From an uncultured Pseudomonadota bacterium (lineage in GTDB: Bacteria > Pseudomonadota > Gammaproteobacteria > Methylococcales > Methylomonadaceae): a DNA stretch of 54,169 nt. Of the stretch, positions 1-11,808 are shown piece by piece (the first letter of the stretch is position 1; the number at the start of each line of letters is the position of its first letter). The stretch is taken from contig CAINDC010000017.1 of NCBI GenBank assembly GCA_903847275.1, positions 1 through 54,169 on the forward strand, given 5' to 3'. A program made the translations under genes and the position numbers. Below the pieces are notes generated by a model. That model did not search any database. It was not told the DNA's origin and worked only from the letters and a program-made list of their open reading frames with translations.

Positions 1-1
1 A

Positions 2-1540
2 TTAGCGTTAGGCGAACGTGCTACCGCTGATTATATTCGCCCAAACTGCAAACGTGCTGAAGTGAATTTGGAGTTTGATTTAACGGCTCAACCTGACGCA
101 TTAACATGGTTACAAACCCACGATTTTGACGAAAATAACCAGTGTTTAATTCGCCGCATCGTCAACAATGATGGGCGTTCCAAAGCATTTATCAATAATC
201 GCCCTGTCACACTGCAAACGCTACAAATTTTCACACGTCAATTAGTTGAAATTCACGGGCAACACGCGCATTTAACGTTACTTGAAAGTGATGAACAACG
301 TCGTTTGCTCGACAATTATGGCAAAAATACTGACTTGTTAAAGCGCGTAAATGATTGTTTTCGTAATTGGCAAACCGCACAACATGAATTGCAACAGTTA
401 CAAAAAAAATACAGTGTCGCTGAACAACGTGAAGCCTTGTTGCGTTATCAGCTCGATGAATTAGAAGCATTGAATTTAGCGCAATTTGATTACGATGCAC
501 TAACTGAAACGCATCGAAAATTAGCAAATTTAGACCAGATTTTAAGTGTTGGGCAAACTGAACTTGACGCGCTTTATGATGCAGATAAATCAGCACATTG
601 GCAGTTAAAAAATTCATTGAAAGCCTTAAACTATTTACAGCAATTCGCACCCGAATTAAATGCCATTAACGCGCTGCTGATTGAGGCACAAATTCAAATC
701 GAAGAAGCCGCGAGCGAATTACGGCATTTTTTAGAAAGCCAAGAAGCTGATCCCGCGCAATTGATGGAACTCGAACAACAAATCGGCGTATTACAAGATT
801 TAAGTCGTAAGCATCACGTTTCCCCAAATGAATTACTAGAATTTCAACAACGATTAGAAAATGAACTCGAAAAACTCAGTCACAGCGGTGAACGAATCGC
901 AGAATTAGAAAAATTAACTGCAGATTATCAATTAGCTTATGTGCCGTTAGCCGCTGAATTGTCTGCCAAACGTCAAAAAAGTGCGAAAAAATTGCAGCAA
1001 CAAATTTCACAGATGATGAAAGAATTGGGAATGCCAAATGGCGAGTTTTTGGTAGAGGTGAATGCACTTGTTAATGACACACCAAAATTGAATGGGAATG
1101 ATAACGTCACATTTTTAATCAGCGCAAATGTTGGATTGCCGCCAAAACCATTGGCGAAAGTCGCTTCGGGGGGAGAATTGTCACGAATTAGTTTAGCCAT
1201 TCAAGTAACCACTGCGAATGATAAAACTACGCCAACGATGATTTTTGATGAAGTAGATTCAGGGATTGGTGGCGGAATTGCAGAAATTGTTGGACAGAAA
1301 TTGCGGCAACTCAGCAGCAATCGGCAAGTGTTATGTGTGACGCATTTACCGCAAGTTGCTGCACAAGCGCATCAACATTTGTACGTCGAAAAACAACATC
1401 ATGCCGACATGACTTCATCACAAGTTAGATTGTTGAGCGATGATGAACGCATCATCGAAACAGCTAGAATGTTGGGTGGAATAGAATTAACCGAAAATAC
1501 TTTAGCTCACGCTCGAGAGATGTTGTTCAAAACACGTTAA
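2..1540 (+). CDS. recN: DNA repair protein RecN, 5'-truncated by the window edge
   Basis: The frame is open from base 2 (LALGERATADYIRPNCKRAEVNLEF...), so the listed GTG start at 62 is internal. C-terminal ABC motifs ASGGELSRISLAIQ and TPTMIFDEVDSGIGGGIAEIVGQKL are typical of RecN. Confidence 0.97.
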   Translation, partial: LALGERATADYIRPNCKRAEVNLEFDLTAQPDALTWLQTHDFDENNQCLIRRIVNNDGRSKAFINNRPVTLQTLQIFTRQLVEIHGQHAHLTLLESDEQRRLLDNYGKNTDLLKRVNDCFRNWQTAQHELQQLQKKYSVAEQREALLRYQLDELEALNLAQFDYDALTETHRKLANLDQILSVGQTELDALYDADKSAHWQLKNSLKALNYLQQFAPELNAINALLIEAQIQIEEAASELRHFLESQEADPAQLMELEQQIGVLQDLSRKHHVSPNELLEFQQRLENELEKLSHSGERIAELEKLTADYQLAYVPLAAELSAKRQKSAKKLQQQISQMMKELGMPNGEFLVEVNALVNDTPKLNGNDNVTFLISANVGLPPKPLAKVASGGELSRISLAIQVTTANDKTTPTMIFDEVDSGIGGGIAEIVGQKLRQLSSNRQVLCVTHLPQVAAQAHQHLYVEKQHHADMTSSQVRLLSDDERIIETARMLGGIELTENTLAHAREMLFKTR

Positions 1541-2481
1541 TTAAGGACTTTAATATATTCCCCACGCGCTTCCCGACTTGAACCGACAACAATTCGTTGA
1601 TTACCAAATTCATCTTGTTCAAGTTGCCCTGAAACTTCAATCGTTTCACCGTTTTCAGCTTGTCCGACATACGTTGCTGTGAAACAAACGACACTTTGAA
1701 TTTTTGGGTGTGAAATTTTAAATTCGGCGGGATAACAAAAGGCGCGTGAATCGTCGATAACTTTTGCTTCAATTTGGATTTCGCCTAATTTTTGATAAAT
1801 GACAACTGGTTTTTCACGCCCCCATTTATCCATTTCAACCAAACTCAAATCAAATTTTCGTCCGTTGATTAAGCCTTTGTTTGATTTACGGACTTCGTGC
1901 CAAACGTAATCCTCAAAACTTAAATCACAATCGCGTCTTGCATAACTTTCAAGCCAATCTTGTTCACTTAATAAGCCTAATTTTCCCAATAACGTGAGTT
2001 CCAAAATCGCTAATCGGCATTGCTGAAACGTGTTGAGATTGTCGCAAATCAAATCAATATCAGACGATTCATTTTGCAATCCAACTAAAATTGAACCTGT
2101 TACGCCTAATTCATCAAGTTCGACATAGCGTTTTTCAAATAATTTACATAGCGCAACACAATCTTTTTCAATCGCATCGCGGCGTTTGCGTGGTGTGAAT
2201 AATTCTTTTAATCGAACATAAGGATTGTGAATTTTTACGATTTTTTCTACTGAAACTGCGTGTAAATCGGCATCAAATTCGGACGAATGAAAAAGATAAT
2301 CTGGGTAATTTTTGGCGAGAAATTCGTTCGCTTCATCGGTTTGAACTTTGCGCCATTGTCCATTTTCATTACGAACGTAACGCAAAAAACAACGCACTTT
2401 TCCCGCTTCTAAACCTTCGGCAACAACAGCGAAAAGTAAGCCTTCAGGCGTTTCGATAAAACTTTTTGGCAAGTAATTCAT
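1537..2481 (-). CDS. Predicted nucleotidyltransferase-fold protein of unknown function
   Basis: 314-aa ORF with GSILVGLQNESSDIDLI, like the GS...SDIDL signature of the nucleotidyltransferase superfamily. Stop overlaps the recN stop convergently; start overlaps the batD-like stop (2478-2481). Confidence 0.6.
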   Translation of the reverse strand: MNYLPKSFIETPEGLLFAVVAEGLEAGKVRCFLRYVRNENGQWRKVQTDEANEFLAKNYPDYLFHSSEFDADLHAVSVEKIVKIHNPYVRLKELFTPRKRRDAIEKDCVALCKLFEKRYVELDELGVTGSILVGLQNESSDIDLICDNLNTFQQCRLAILELTLLGKLGLLSEQDWLESYARRDCDLSFEDYVWHEVRKSNKGLINGRKFDLSLVEMDKWGREKPVVIYQKLGEIQIEAKVIDDSRAFCYPAEFKISHPKIQSVVCFTATYVGQAENGETIEVSGQLEQDEFGNQRIVVGSSREARGEYIKVLN

Positions 2482-4193
2482 AATTTATAAAGCGGTTTCA
2501 GCGCATCATTTTTGGCATGAGTTGTTAATTTTGCACGAGCATTGTTTTCGCTAAAGGTTTTGAATAATTCTTTACCTTGCCAAGGTTCGGCATTTTTTGC
2601 GTAAAGAAAGGTGTTAAGTTTTAAAATTTCGTCCCGCAAACGCGCTTCACAATGTGGTGCAATTGTTCCCAAACTGGATTCGTCTAATTGTTTGCGTCCC
2701 CATTCCATTAACGCCGATTTCGCCGCATTAGCATCGTTAGATTCACACGCTTTTTTCAATTGTTTCACGCAAGATTTTAATGAAATCTCAGCAGGATTTT
2801 CTAATGGTTCGGGGACTATTTTCGATGTCGATTTGTGCTTGAAAAACACAAATCCTAACGTAATTAACCAGCCTAATGTTGAAAAAATCGCTATCGATTG
2901 CCAAATCAAATTTTCTGTTTTGGTTTCTAAAATGGGGATTATTGGAACTTGTTTCTGCTCCTCAATTGCAGCGGGTACAAATGTTTTGGCTTGCGCCGTA
3001 TCTTCACCTGCAACAACATTCAATGTCATTTCAGGTAACGCCGCTATTTCAATTTTTTGCGACTGAGTGTTAAACCACGAAATTTGAATTGCAGGTAACG
3101 TGTAATTTCCTGCTTTAGCGGGAATAAAGGCGATTTTTTCTTCACGATTCGCCACAATTCCAGCAACGGTTTTGTCTTCGTGCAAAACAGGTTGATCATT
3201 GTAGGCTTTGAGTTGTGGGTCAATTTTTACGTTATTTAGTTCTGGAATTTGTCCAACTGTCGAACCTCTCGCCAACAATTTCAACGTGCGCGTCAACGGT
3301 TCACCGACTTTCATTTGCGCAGTATCGCTCGACCACGTTTGTGCCAGCTCAACTTGTTCCGCCGTAAGCCAATGTGAATCAGTAAAAGTTTCAGGAATCG
3401 GTTGCACATTTAACGTTATCGGATTGGATTTAACGATGCGACGTTGCGTCACTTGAGAATTAAAAAAGGAATTATTTTGCCGTCCACGCGCCACAATATC
3501 AGCGGTTAAAACCAACGGTTTAATCGTTGCCTCACCGCTTTTTTGTGGAAAAATGGCGTATTTTCGTTCAATCACCACATACGTTACGCCATTTACTTGC
3601 GTGCTGTAGTTCGTATCGTCAGCCAATTTTTCAATTACCGCGTCATTTAATTCGGGTTCACTCAGATTCGCTTTCGCTAAATCGACACGCCGATAAAGTT
3701 TCATTGTGTACAACACTTGCGATTGAATAAGCGGTTTCTCTGTATTTGTGGTGACTTCTAAATACAAATCATCATCACGAACGGCATTTTTATTTGCTGC
3801 TACGCCGGGTGAAACCATGATTTTTAATGCAGGACTTGAATCACCCCCAAACTTAATCATGGGAATAATTAAATTGCCTGAATCGTTCGCCATCACTGTA
3901 ATAATCCATTGAATCATGTGATTTAATTTACCATTCACAAATTCCGTGCGGCTACTTTGGCTTTGATTTTGAATCGTAAAATCCTGTTCTAGCGGACTAA
4001 AATCGGGATCTGCATCAGGTGATTCGGAAGCGGTGAAAATAATTTGAAAAGATTCGTCTACACTGACAGGACTTCTATCAAGTGAAACCGTGATGTCAGT
4101 GGCGAAAACGTTGGTTGAAAAACCCGCTAACCAAAGCGATAAAAATAGAATGAAAAGAGGCATTTTCTTAAACGAATAATGAAAGGCGCACAA
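2478..4193 (-). CDS. batD: BatD-like (oxygen tolerance) protein
   Basis: N-terminal signal sequence, then Ig-like domain (VSLDRSPVSVDESFQIIFTASESPDADPDFSPLEQDFTIQNQSQSS) and a C-terminal TM (SIAIFSTLGWLITLGFVFF), as in BatD. Confidence 0.85.
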   Translation of the reverse strand: MCAFHYSFKKMPLFILFLSLWLAGFSTNVFATDITVSLDRSPVSVDESFQIIFTASESPDADPDFSPLEQDFTIQNQSQSSRTEFVNGKLNHMIQWIITVMANDSGNLIIPMIKFGGDSSPALKIMVSPGVAANKNAVRDDDLYLEVTTNTEKPLIQSQVLYTMKLYRRVDLAKANLSEPELNDAVIEKLADDTNYSTQVNGVTYVVIERKYAIFPQKSGEATIKPLVLTADIVARGRQNNSFFNSQVTQRRIVKSNPITLNVQPIPETFTDSHWLTAEQVELAQTWSSDTAQMKVGEPLTRTLKLLARGSTVGQIPELNNVKIDPQLKAYNDQPVLHEDKTVAGIVANREEKIAFIPAKAGNYTLPAIQISWFNTQSQKIEIAALPEMTLNVVAGEDTAQAKTFVPAAIEEQKQVPIIPILETKTENLIWQSIAIFSTLGWLITLGFVFFKHKSTSKIVPEPLENPAEISLKSCVKQLKKACESNDANAAKSALMEWGRKQLDESSLGTIAPHCEARLRDEILKLNTFLYAKNAEPWQGKELFKTFSENNARAKLTTHAKNDALKPLYKL

Positions 4194-4218
4194 ATCGGAA
4201 TTTGTACGCCGAATGAAA

Positions 4219-5241
4219 TTAGAGGAAATCGCGGATTAACACTTCGGCAATTTGAATACTATTTAACGCCGCGCCTTTGCGAATGTTGTCAGAAACCACC
4301 CACAAATCAATGCCGCGTGGATGAGAAATGTCTTCACGAATTCGACTTACAAACGTTGCATCTTGACCTGCTGAATGCGTCACAGCGGTTGCATAACCGC
4401 CATTTTCGCGTTCATCAACCACCGTCACACCGTCTGCTTTTTCAAGTAATTTGCGAACTTGATCAGCTGTAATTTTATCGCGTGTTTCAACGTGAATCGC
4501 TTCCGAATGTCCATAAAAAACAGGTACGCGAACCGCTGTTGCATTCACTAAAATGTTTTTGTCGCCCATAATTTTTTGGGTTTCCCACACCATTTTCATT
4601 TCTTCTTTGGTGTAGCCGTTATCCATAAATACGTCGATTTGTGGCAAGACGTTGAACGCAATTTGATGTGGATACACTTTTGGCTCAGGTTTTTTAGAAT
4701 TAAAAATCCCCATCGTTTGCTGACCTAATTCTTCAATCGCTTCTTTGCCTGTTCCTGAAACCGCTTGATACGTCGCCACGTTAATGCGTGTAATGCCAAC
4801 TGCGTCATGAATTGGTTTGAGTGCGACTAACATTTGAATCGTCGAACAATTTGGATTGGCAATAATGCCGTGATTTTTATAATCTGCAATCGATTCGGAA
4901 TTTACTTCGGGAACGACTAACGGTATGTCATCGACATAGCGAAATTGTGAGGTGTTATCAATGACCACGCAACCTGCGGCGGCAGCGATGGGCGCGTAAA
5001 TTTCAGAAACCGATGCGCCTGGTGAAAACAAACCAATTTGCACTTTTGAAAAATCGAAAGTTGCTAAATCTTGTACAACCAAAAATCCACCGTTGAATTC
5101 CACTCGTTTGCCTGCTGAATTCGCACTTGCTAACGCATAAACTTCGCCGACGGGAAAATTCCGCTCTGCTAAAATTTCCAGCATCGTTTCGCCGACTGCG
5201 CCCGTTGCACCCACGACGGCGACGTTATATTTTTTTGTCAT
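4219..5241 (-). CDS. asd: Aspartate-semialdehyde dehydrogenase
   Basis: MTKKYNVAVVGATGAVGETMLEIL..., NPNCSTIQM and the PRGIDLWVVSDN tail. The start is probably the internal ATG at 5241 rather than 5295, which would run into leuB. Confidence 0.95.
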   Translation of the reverse strand: MTKKYNVAVVGATGAVGETMLEILAERNFPVGEVYALASANSAGKRVEFNGGFLVVQDLATFDFSKVQIGLFSPGASVSEIYAPIAAAAGCVVIDNTSQFRYVDDIPLVVPEVNSESIADYKNHGIIANPNCSTIQMLVALKPIHDAVGITRINVATYQAVSGTGKEAIEELGQQTMGIFNSKKPEPKVYPHQIAFNVLPQIDVFMDNGYTKEEMKMVWETQKIMGDKNILVNATAVRVPVFYGHSEAIHVETRDKITADQVRKLLEKADGVTVVDERENGGYATAVTHSAGQDATFVSRIREDISHPRGIDLWVVSDNIRKGAALNSIQIAEVLIRDFL

Positions 5242-5243
5242 TT

Positions 5244-6329
5244 TCAAATCCCTGCTTTCAACGCATTTACTACTGCATCGCCCATTTCTGAACAACTCAC
5301 TTTTTGCGTACCTTCGCTGTAAATATCCGCCGTGCGAACGCCTGAATCTAACGCCGCATTAACAGCTTTTTCAATGCGTGCGGCAGCGGCTTCATTGTTA
5401 AAGGTGTAACGCAACATCATTGCCACTGACAAAATCGTGGCTAATGGATTTGCAATGTTTTTGCCCGCAATATCAGGCGCAGAACCGTGAATCGGTTCGT
5501 ACATGCCTTTGCCAGTTTCGTTCAATGACGCAGATGGTAACATTCCGATTGAACCCGTGAGCATCGACGCGCAATCTGATAACACGTCACCAAATAAATT
5601 ACTTGTTACGATGACATCAAATTGTTTTGGCGCACGAACTAATTGCATTGCCGCGTTATCAACGTACATGTGTGAAAGTTGGACGTCAGGATATTCTTTG
5701 CCTACTTCGGTCATGATTTCGCGCCAAAATTCGGTGCATTCCAACACGTTAGCTTTATCAACGGAGCAAAGTTTTTTATTGCGTTTTTGGGCGATTTTAA
5801 ATGCTGAATGCGCGATACGACGGATTTCTGATTCGGTATAAGTTGCGGTGTTAAAACCTTGACGTTCGCCGTTTTCTAAAATGCGGATTCCACGCGGTTG
5901 ACCAAAATAAATTCCGCCTGTTAATTCACGCACAATCATTAAATCTAAACCTGCAACGACTTCAGGTTTTAGCGTCGAAGCGTCGGCAAGTTGCGGATAT
6001 AAAATCGCGGGACGCAAATTTGAAAATAAATTCAAAAGTGAACGCAAACCGAGCAAGCCTTTTTCAGGACGCACCGAAATATCGAGCGATTCCCATTTAT
6101 AACCACCGACTGCACCCAGTAAAACTGCGTCTGCTGGCACAACTAAATCAATCGTTTCTTGTGGAAATGGCGTGCCATGAACATCATAAGCCGCGCCACC
6201 GATTAAACCGTGTTCAAACTCAAAACCTAAATTCATATCGGCGTTGAGAAAATCTAAAACTTTTAATGCTTCAGCAACGATTTCTGTCCCGATGCCGTCA
6301 CCTGGTAAAACTGCAATTTTTTTTGTCAT
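5244..6329 (-). CDS. leuB: 3-isopropylmalate dehydrogenase
   Basis: [81 protein letters not shown]. Confidence 0.97.
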   Translation of the reverse strand: MTKKIAVLPGDGIGTEIVAEALKVLDFLNADMNLGFEFEHGLIGGAAYDVHGTPFPQETIDLVVPADAVLLGAVGGYKWESLDISVRPEKGLLGLRSLLNLFSNLRPAILYPQLADASTLKPEVVAGLDLMIVRELTGGIYFGQPRGIRILENGERQGFNTATYTESEIRRIAHSAFKIAQKRNKKLCSVDKANVLECTEFWREIMTEVGKEYPDVQLSHMYVDNAAMQLVRAPKQFDVIVTSNLFGDVLSDCASMLTGSIGMLPSASLNETGKGMYEPIHGSAPDIAGKNIANPLATILSVAMMLRYTFNNEAAAARIEKAVNAALDSGVRTADIYSEGTQKVSCSEMGDAVVNALKAGI

Positions 6330-6371
6330 GTAATTAAAACCTTGTTTATCTAAAAATTTGAAATCAATTTG

Positions 6372-6929
6372 TTAATGTTTGGTAATTCGTAATTCACCGT
6401 TTGTCTGCTCAATCTTAAATTGTTTAAGCGCATTCATGCCTAATAGCGGCATATCGTCTCGTGCCGAAATAGCACCCTCGATATTTTCTATACTGAAAGA
6501 ACCAATTCGTAATTTTGCAATAAATGTTTCACAGACTGTGGTTTTTCCATTTGCCGTATCCGCTACAACCTGGCGGTAACAAGATAGCTTCGCTTGCAAT
6601 GCTATAGTTTTAGGAATAAGAATAAATGACGCGCCAGTATCAATTAAAAATTTTATGGGGACATTATTTACAAATCCATCGATAGAATATTGCCCATAAT
6701 AATCTTGCTTCAAACTCATCGAATTATAGTTAGAGTCTTGCTTTACTACGTTCAAAGTTTTTGTCAATTCTCTGTCCGACCAGCTTGTAACGGCATCAAC
6801 TACATCATTACAAGGTGTGGGCTGATAATACATCCCCCGCTCTTTGCTATTACATTTGAAAATCGTGTTTTCAGCCAAACTTAGATGAGTGATCAAAGTA
6901 AAAAAAGCCAGTAAAAACAAACGGGGCAT
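6372..6929 (-). CDS. Retropepsin-like (clan AA) aspartic protease, secreted or periplasmic
   Basis: Signal peptide; FLIDTGASFILIPKTIA matches the DTGAS aspartyl protease motif; later MPLLGMNALKQF. Confidence 0.8.
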   Translation of the reverse strand: MPRLFLLAFFTLITHLSLAENTIFKCNSKERGMYYQPTPCNDVVDAVTSWSDRELTKTLNVVKQDSNYNSMSLKQDYYGQYSIDGFVNNVPIKFLIDTGASFILIPKTIALQAKLSCYRQVVADTANGKTTVCETFIAKLRIGSFSIENIEGAISARDDMPLLGMNALKQFKIEQTNGELRITKH

Positions 6930-6941
6930 GACCCGAACCTG

Positions 6942-7574
6942 TTAAGCAAATAACCAAGGCGCACGTTTAGCGCGTTCGGTTTCGTAAGCATGAATTTTAT
7001 CAGCGTGTTGCAAGGTCAAACCAATATCGTCTAAACCGTTAAGTAAACGGAATTTACGATTTTCATCAACGTCGAACGCAATCGTTTTGCCACTTGGCGC
7101 GGTAATAGTTTGCGCGGCTAAATCAATCGTCAGCGAATAATCATCGCTCAATTCCTTGAACAAACCATCAACGATTTCAGCATCTAACGCAATCGGCAAC
7201 AAACCATTTTTGAAACAATTATTGTAAAAAATATCGGCAAAACTCGGCGCTATAATCGCTCGAAAACCATAATCTTCCAACGCCCAAGGTGCGTGTTCGC
7301 GTGACGAACCACAACCGAAATTCTCGCGGGCTAATAAAATTTGTGCGTTTTTGTATTGTGGTTTATTTAGCACGAAATCTTTGTTAATCGGGCGATTTGT
7401 GCAATCCATATCGGGTTGCCCTTGGTCTAAATATCGCCATTCGTCGAACAAATAAACGCCGAAACCTGTGCGGCGAATCGATTTTAAAAATTGTTTTGGA
7501 ATAATCGCATCAGTATCGACGTTTGCACGGTCGAGGGGCGCAACGATTGAAGTTAAATCTGTAAAAACTCTCAT
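6942..7574 (-). CDS. leuD: 3-isopropylmalate dehydratase small subunit
   Basis: [71 protein letters not shown]. Confidence 0.97.
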   Translation of the reverse strand: MRVFTDLTSIVAPLDRANVDTDAIIPKQFLKSIRRTGFGVYLFDEWRYLDQGQPDMDCTNRPINKDFVLNKPQYKNAQILLARENFGCGSSREHAPWALEDYGFRAIIAPSFADIFYNNCFKNGLLPIALDAEIVDGLFKELSDDYSLTIDLAAQTITAPSGKTIAFDVDENRKFRLLNGLDDIGLTLQHADKIHAYETERAKRAPWLFA

Positions 7575-8179
7575 ATATTTTTTTCTGAATAAAGATTAAC
7601 AATGTGTTGAAAAATGCCCAGCAAACCGCTGATGTTGTCTAAATAATAGCGTTGGTTATCAAGGTAAATTTTGTTGTGTGCTAACTTCAAAAACTGCCAA
7701 TCATCGCCCGTACTGACACACCCATAAATAACATCTAAAGGCTGATTATGTTGCTGATTGAATAAATTTGCGCCAACTAACTGAGCAATACACTGCGCCA
7801 AACCGTAATTGATGTTGTCGTTTTTCGCTTCGACTAACGCAAAAACAGGGCTTTCTAAAAAGTAACTATGCGCTTTATTACTTAAAATAAAATCGCATTC
7901 GCCGTTTAAGCCCAATTTACTATCTGCATTTAACATTATTCCAGAATGTAACGATATTTTTTCGCTATTGCGCTTTAGGGTTTCAGCCAAAATCGGCATA
8001 ATAATTAGCTCTGATTTCGCTTTTTCACTATTCAAAGCAATTAACCTGCTCAAACTCAACGTTTCTTGCAACCAAGCACTAGGCGTAAGCGGTTCAATTC
8101 GTTCAAATAGATTTTGTGTTTCTAAACTAAGTGAAAATTGTTGTTGCAGCTTCGCCAAAGTGAATTTTTTATAGGACAT
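7571..8179 (-). CDS. Hypothetical protein, possible PD-(D/E)XK nuclease-like fold
   Basis: 202-aa [25 protein letters not shown] resembles an E-x-K nuclease core. Start and stop overlap leuD by ATGA. Confidence 0.5.
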   Translation of the reverse strand: MSYKKFTLAKLQQQFSLSLETQNLFERIEPLTPSAWLQETLSLSRLIALNSEKAKSELIIMPILAETLKRNSEKISLHSGIMLNADSKLGLNGECDFILSNKAHSYFLESPVFALVEAKNDNINYGLAQCIAQLVGANLFNQQHNQPLDVIYGCVSTGDDWQFLKLAHNKIYLDNQRYYLDNISGLLGIFQHIVNLYSEKNI

Positions 8180-8210
8180 TTTTCAACCTGAATTTAGCAA
8201 GATTGTCGGA

Positions 8211-9623
8211 TTATTTTTCAAGCCAATGACTCACATCCACAAAATGCCCTGCAATTCCCGCCGCCGCTGCCATGGCTGGACTAACCAAATGCGTGCGTCC
8301 GCCGTAGCCTTGCCGTCCTTCAAAATTACGATTGGATGTTGACGCGCACCGTTCGCCTTCTTCCAAACGGTCGGCATTCATCGCCAAACACATAGAACAA
8401 CCTGCGTCGCGCCATTCAAAACCAGCGTCGATAAAAATTTTGTCCAGCCCTTCGCTTTCAGCTTGTTGTTTAATTAAGCCGGAACCTGGAACGATTAACG
8501 CTAATTTCACATTTGGCGCAACTTTTTTACCTTCAACCACCACAGCGGCTGCGCGTAAATCTTCAATGCGGGAATTCGTGCAAGAGCCAATAAATACTTT
8601 GTCGATTTGAATATCGGTAATTTTTTGACCCGCTTGCAAACCCATATAATCCAACGCGCGTTGCATACTTTGCGCTTTCACTGCGTCGGTTTCATCGACG
8701 GGATTTGGAACATTTGCATCCACCGAAACGACTAATTCAGGCGACGTTCCCCAAGTGACTTGAGGTTTAATTTTTGTGGCATCGAGATGAATTATTTTGT
8801 CGAAAACGGCATCTTTGTCTGAATGTAGATTTTGCCAAACTCGTTCTGCCATAAACCAATCATCACCTTTCGGTGAAAGTGGACGGTTGCGATAATAATC
8901 AATCGTTACGTCATCAACCGCAACCAAACCCGCGCGTGCGCCCGCTTCAATCGCCATGTTACAAACGGTCATGCGACCTTCCATTGATAACGCGCGAATT
9001 GCAGCGCCACCGAATTCAATCGTAAAACCGTTGCCACCCGCCGTGCCGATTGTGCCAATAATTGAAAGCACAATATCTTTCGCGGTCACGCCTTTGCCGA
9101 CTTCGCCATCGACGGAAATCAATAAATTTTTCGCTTTTTTCTGAACCAAACATTGCGTCGCGAGCGTGTGTTCAACTTCCGATGTGCCGATACCAAACGC
9201 TAACGCACCCGACGCACCGTGTGTTGACGTATGCGAATCACCACAAACGACTGTCATGCCTGGTAACGTCGCGCCTTGTTCAGGGCCAATCACATGAACA
9301 ATCCCTTGGCGAATATCGTTCATGCCAAATTCGGTAATGCCAAATTCCGCGCAATTTTTATCGAGTGTTTCAACTTGTAAACGTGAAACTGGGTCAGCAA
9401 TGCCACGGTCACGATGATTAGTTGGCACATTGTGGTCAGCAACCGCTAAATTTCGCGCCACATTCCACGGTTTTCTGCCAGCCAAACGCAAACCGTCAAA
9501 CGCTTGCGGCGACGTAACTTCATGCACCAAATGGCGGTCGATATAAATTAAACACGAACCATCGTCCTCATGGTGAACAACGTGGTCTTCCCAAAGTTTG
9601 TCATATAACGTTTTGCCTGCCAT
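8211..9623 (-). CDS. leuC: 3-isopropylmalate dehydratase large subunit
   Basis: [95 protein letters not shown]. Confidence 0.98.
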   Translation of the reverse strand: MAGKTLYDKLWEDHVVHHEDDGSCLIYIDRHLVHEVTSPQAFDGLRLAGRKPWNVARNLAVADHNVPTNHRDRGIADPVSRLQVETLDKNCAEFGITEFGMNDIRQGIVHVIGPEQGATLPGMTVVCGDSHTSTHGASGALAFGIGTSEVEHTLATQCLVQKKAKNLLISVDGEVGKGVTAKDIVLSIIGTIGTAGGNGFTIEFGGAAIRALSMEGRMTVCNMAIEAGARAGLVAVDDVTIDYYRNRPLSPKGDDWFMAERVWQNLHSDKDAVFDKIIHLDATKIKPQVTWGTSPELVVSVDANVPNPVDETDAVKAQSMQRALDYMGLQAGQKITDIQIDKVFIGSCTNSRIEDLRAAAVVVEGKKVAPNVKLALIVPGSGLIKQQAESEGLDKIFIDAGFEWRDAGCSMCLAMNADRLEEGERCASTSNRNFEGRQGYGGRTHLVSPAMAAAAGIAGHFVDVSHWLEK

Positions 9624-9627
9624 GTTT

Positions 9628-10320
<693 letters not shown>

Positions 10321-10381
10321 TTATCGCATAATTCGGCTAAACTCTTGTTAAAAATACGCTTAATTTTTATAGTGAATCGAA

Positions 10382-11755
10382 ATGAGTAAAAAAACAAAAA
10401 CCGCTTTTGTTTGTGACCAATGTGGTGCTGATTATCCCCGTTGGAATGGACAATGTGCGAGTTGCGGCGAATGGAACACCATTAAAGAAATTCGTTTAGC
10501 TCCTGCAAACGAAAAACGTCCTGTTGCAAGCGGTTATGCGGGAAATCGTAGCGAAGTAAAACGCTTATCCGATGTCAATTTATCCGAAGCCGAACGCATT
10601 TCAAGCGGCATTTCAGAATTTGACCGTGTTTTAGGTGGCGGTATTGTTCGTGGAAGTGTCGTGTTAATTGGCGGCGCACCTGGGGCAGGAAAAAGTACAT
10701 TATTGCTTCAAGCGATTGCCAATATCGCCGCGCAGGATATTTCAGTTTTGTATGTTTCGGGTGAAGAATCACTACAACAAATCGCTGAACGCGCCAATCG
10801 TTTAAAATTACCCGCAGAAAACATTTTCATGTTGGCTGAAACGTCGGTGCAACGAATTTGCGATGTATTGGACGAAATTCATCCACAAATTTTAGTGATT
10901 GATTCCATTCAAGTGATGCACACACAAACGTCGGAATCGGCAGCAGGTTCAGTGTCACAAGTGCGCGAATCCGCCAGTTATTTAACCCAATATGCAAAAC
11001 AACATGACGTGTCTATTTTCATGGTGGGTCACGTTACAAAAGATCACTCGCTTGCAGGACCTATGACGTTAAGCCATATTGTTGATACGCAAGTCATGTT
11101 GTCATCAACCGATGATGCCCGTTATCGTGTGTTACGCGCGGACAAAAATCGTTTCGGCAGCATTGGTGAATTGGGATTTTTTGCGATGGATAATTCAGGA
11201 TTGAAAGAAGTTAAAAATCCGTCAGCGATGTTTTTAAATCGTGCTGAAAAACCATCTGCGGGAAGTGTCGTAACGGTTTTATGGGAAGGAACACGTCCAT
11301 TACTTGTTGAAATTCAAGCTCTCGTAACAGATTGTCAATATGGCAATCCCCGTCGTTTAGCCGTTGGTTTAGACCAAAATCGTTTAGCTATGTTGTTGGC
11401 GGTTTTGGCAAGACACGGGAACATTTCAACAGCAAGTGATGAAATTTATGCAAATGTTGTCGGCGGAATTCGCGTCACGGAAACCAGTTCCGATTTAGCG
11501 ATTGTCGCCAGTATCGTTTCCAGTTTGCGAAATAAAGTCGTTTCGCAAGATGCTTTTTTCTTTGGTGAATTAGGTTTGAATGGTGAAATTCGTCCTGTTG
11601 CTAATGGTCATGCACGTTTGAATGATGCCGCCAAACATGGTTTTAAAAAAGCAGTTATTCCAAAAGGAAATGCACCTAAAAAAGCGATTGCAGGCTTAGA
11701 AATTCATGCCGTCACAACGCTTTCAGAAGTCTTAGATATTTTGTTTGAGATTTGA
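10382..11755 (+). CDS. radA: DNA repair protein RadA
   Basis: Zinc finger CDQCGADYPRWNGQCASCGEWNT, Walker A GGAPGAGKSTLLLQ, KNRFG motif, Lon-like C-terminal domain. Confidence 0.98.
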   Translation: MSKKTKTAFVCDQCGADYPRWNGQCASCGEWNTIKEIRLAPANEKRPVASGYAGNRSEVKRLSDVNLSEAERISSGISEFDRVLGGGIVRGSVVLIGGAPGAGKSTLLLQAIANIAAQDISVLYVSGEESLQQIAERANRLKLPAENIFMLAETSVQRICDVLDEIHPQILVIDSIQVMHTQTSESAAGSVSQVRESASYLTQYAKQHDVSIFMVGHVTKDHSLAGPMTLSHIVDTQVMLSSTDDARYRVLRADKNRFGSIGELGFFAMDNSGLKEVKNPSAMFLNRAEKPSAGSVVTVLWEGTRPLLVEIQALVTDCQYGNPRRLAVGLDQNRLAMLLAVLARHGNISTASDEIYANVVGGIRVTETSSDLAIVASIVSSLRNKVVSQDAFFFGELGLNGEIRPVANGHARLNDAAKHGFKKAVIPKGNAPKKAIAGLEIHAVTTLSEVLDILFEI

Positions 11756-11808
11756 TTTTAATGCGCTAAAGTCACGCCTTTCGTTTTTAATTTTTTCAGG
11801 TTTTTTTC

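Noticed and set aside
231-650. 139-aa minus-strand ORF inside recN
   Set aside because: Antisense to a clear recN reading frame, low-complexity composition and no recognisable motif.
2611-3066. 151-aa plus-strand ORF opposite batD
   Set aside because: Shadow ORF antisense to a well-supported gene, with no family resemblance.
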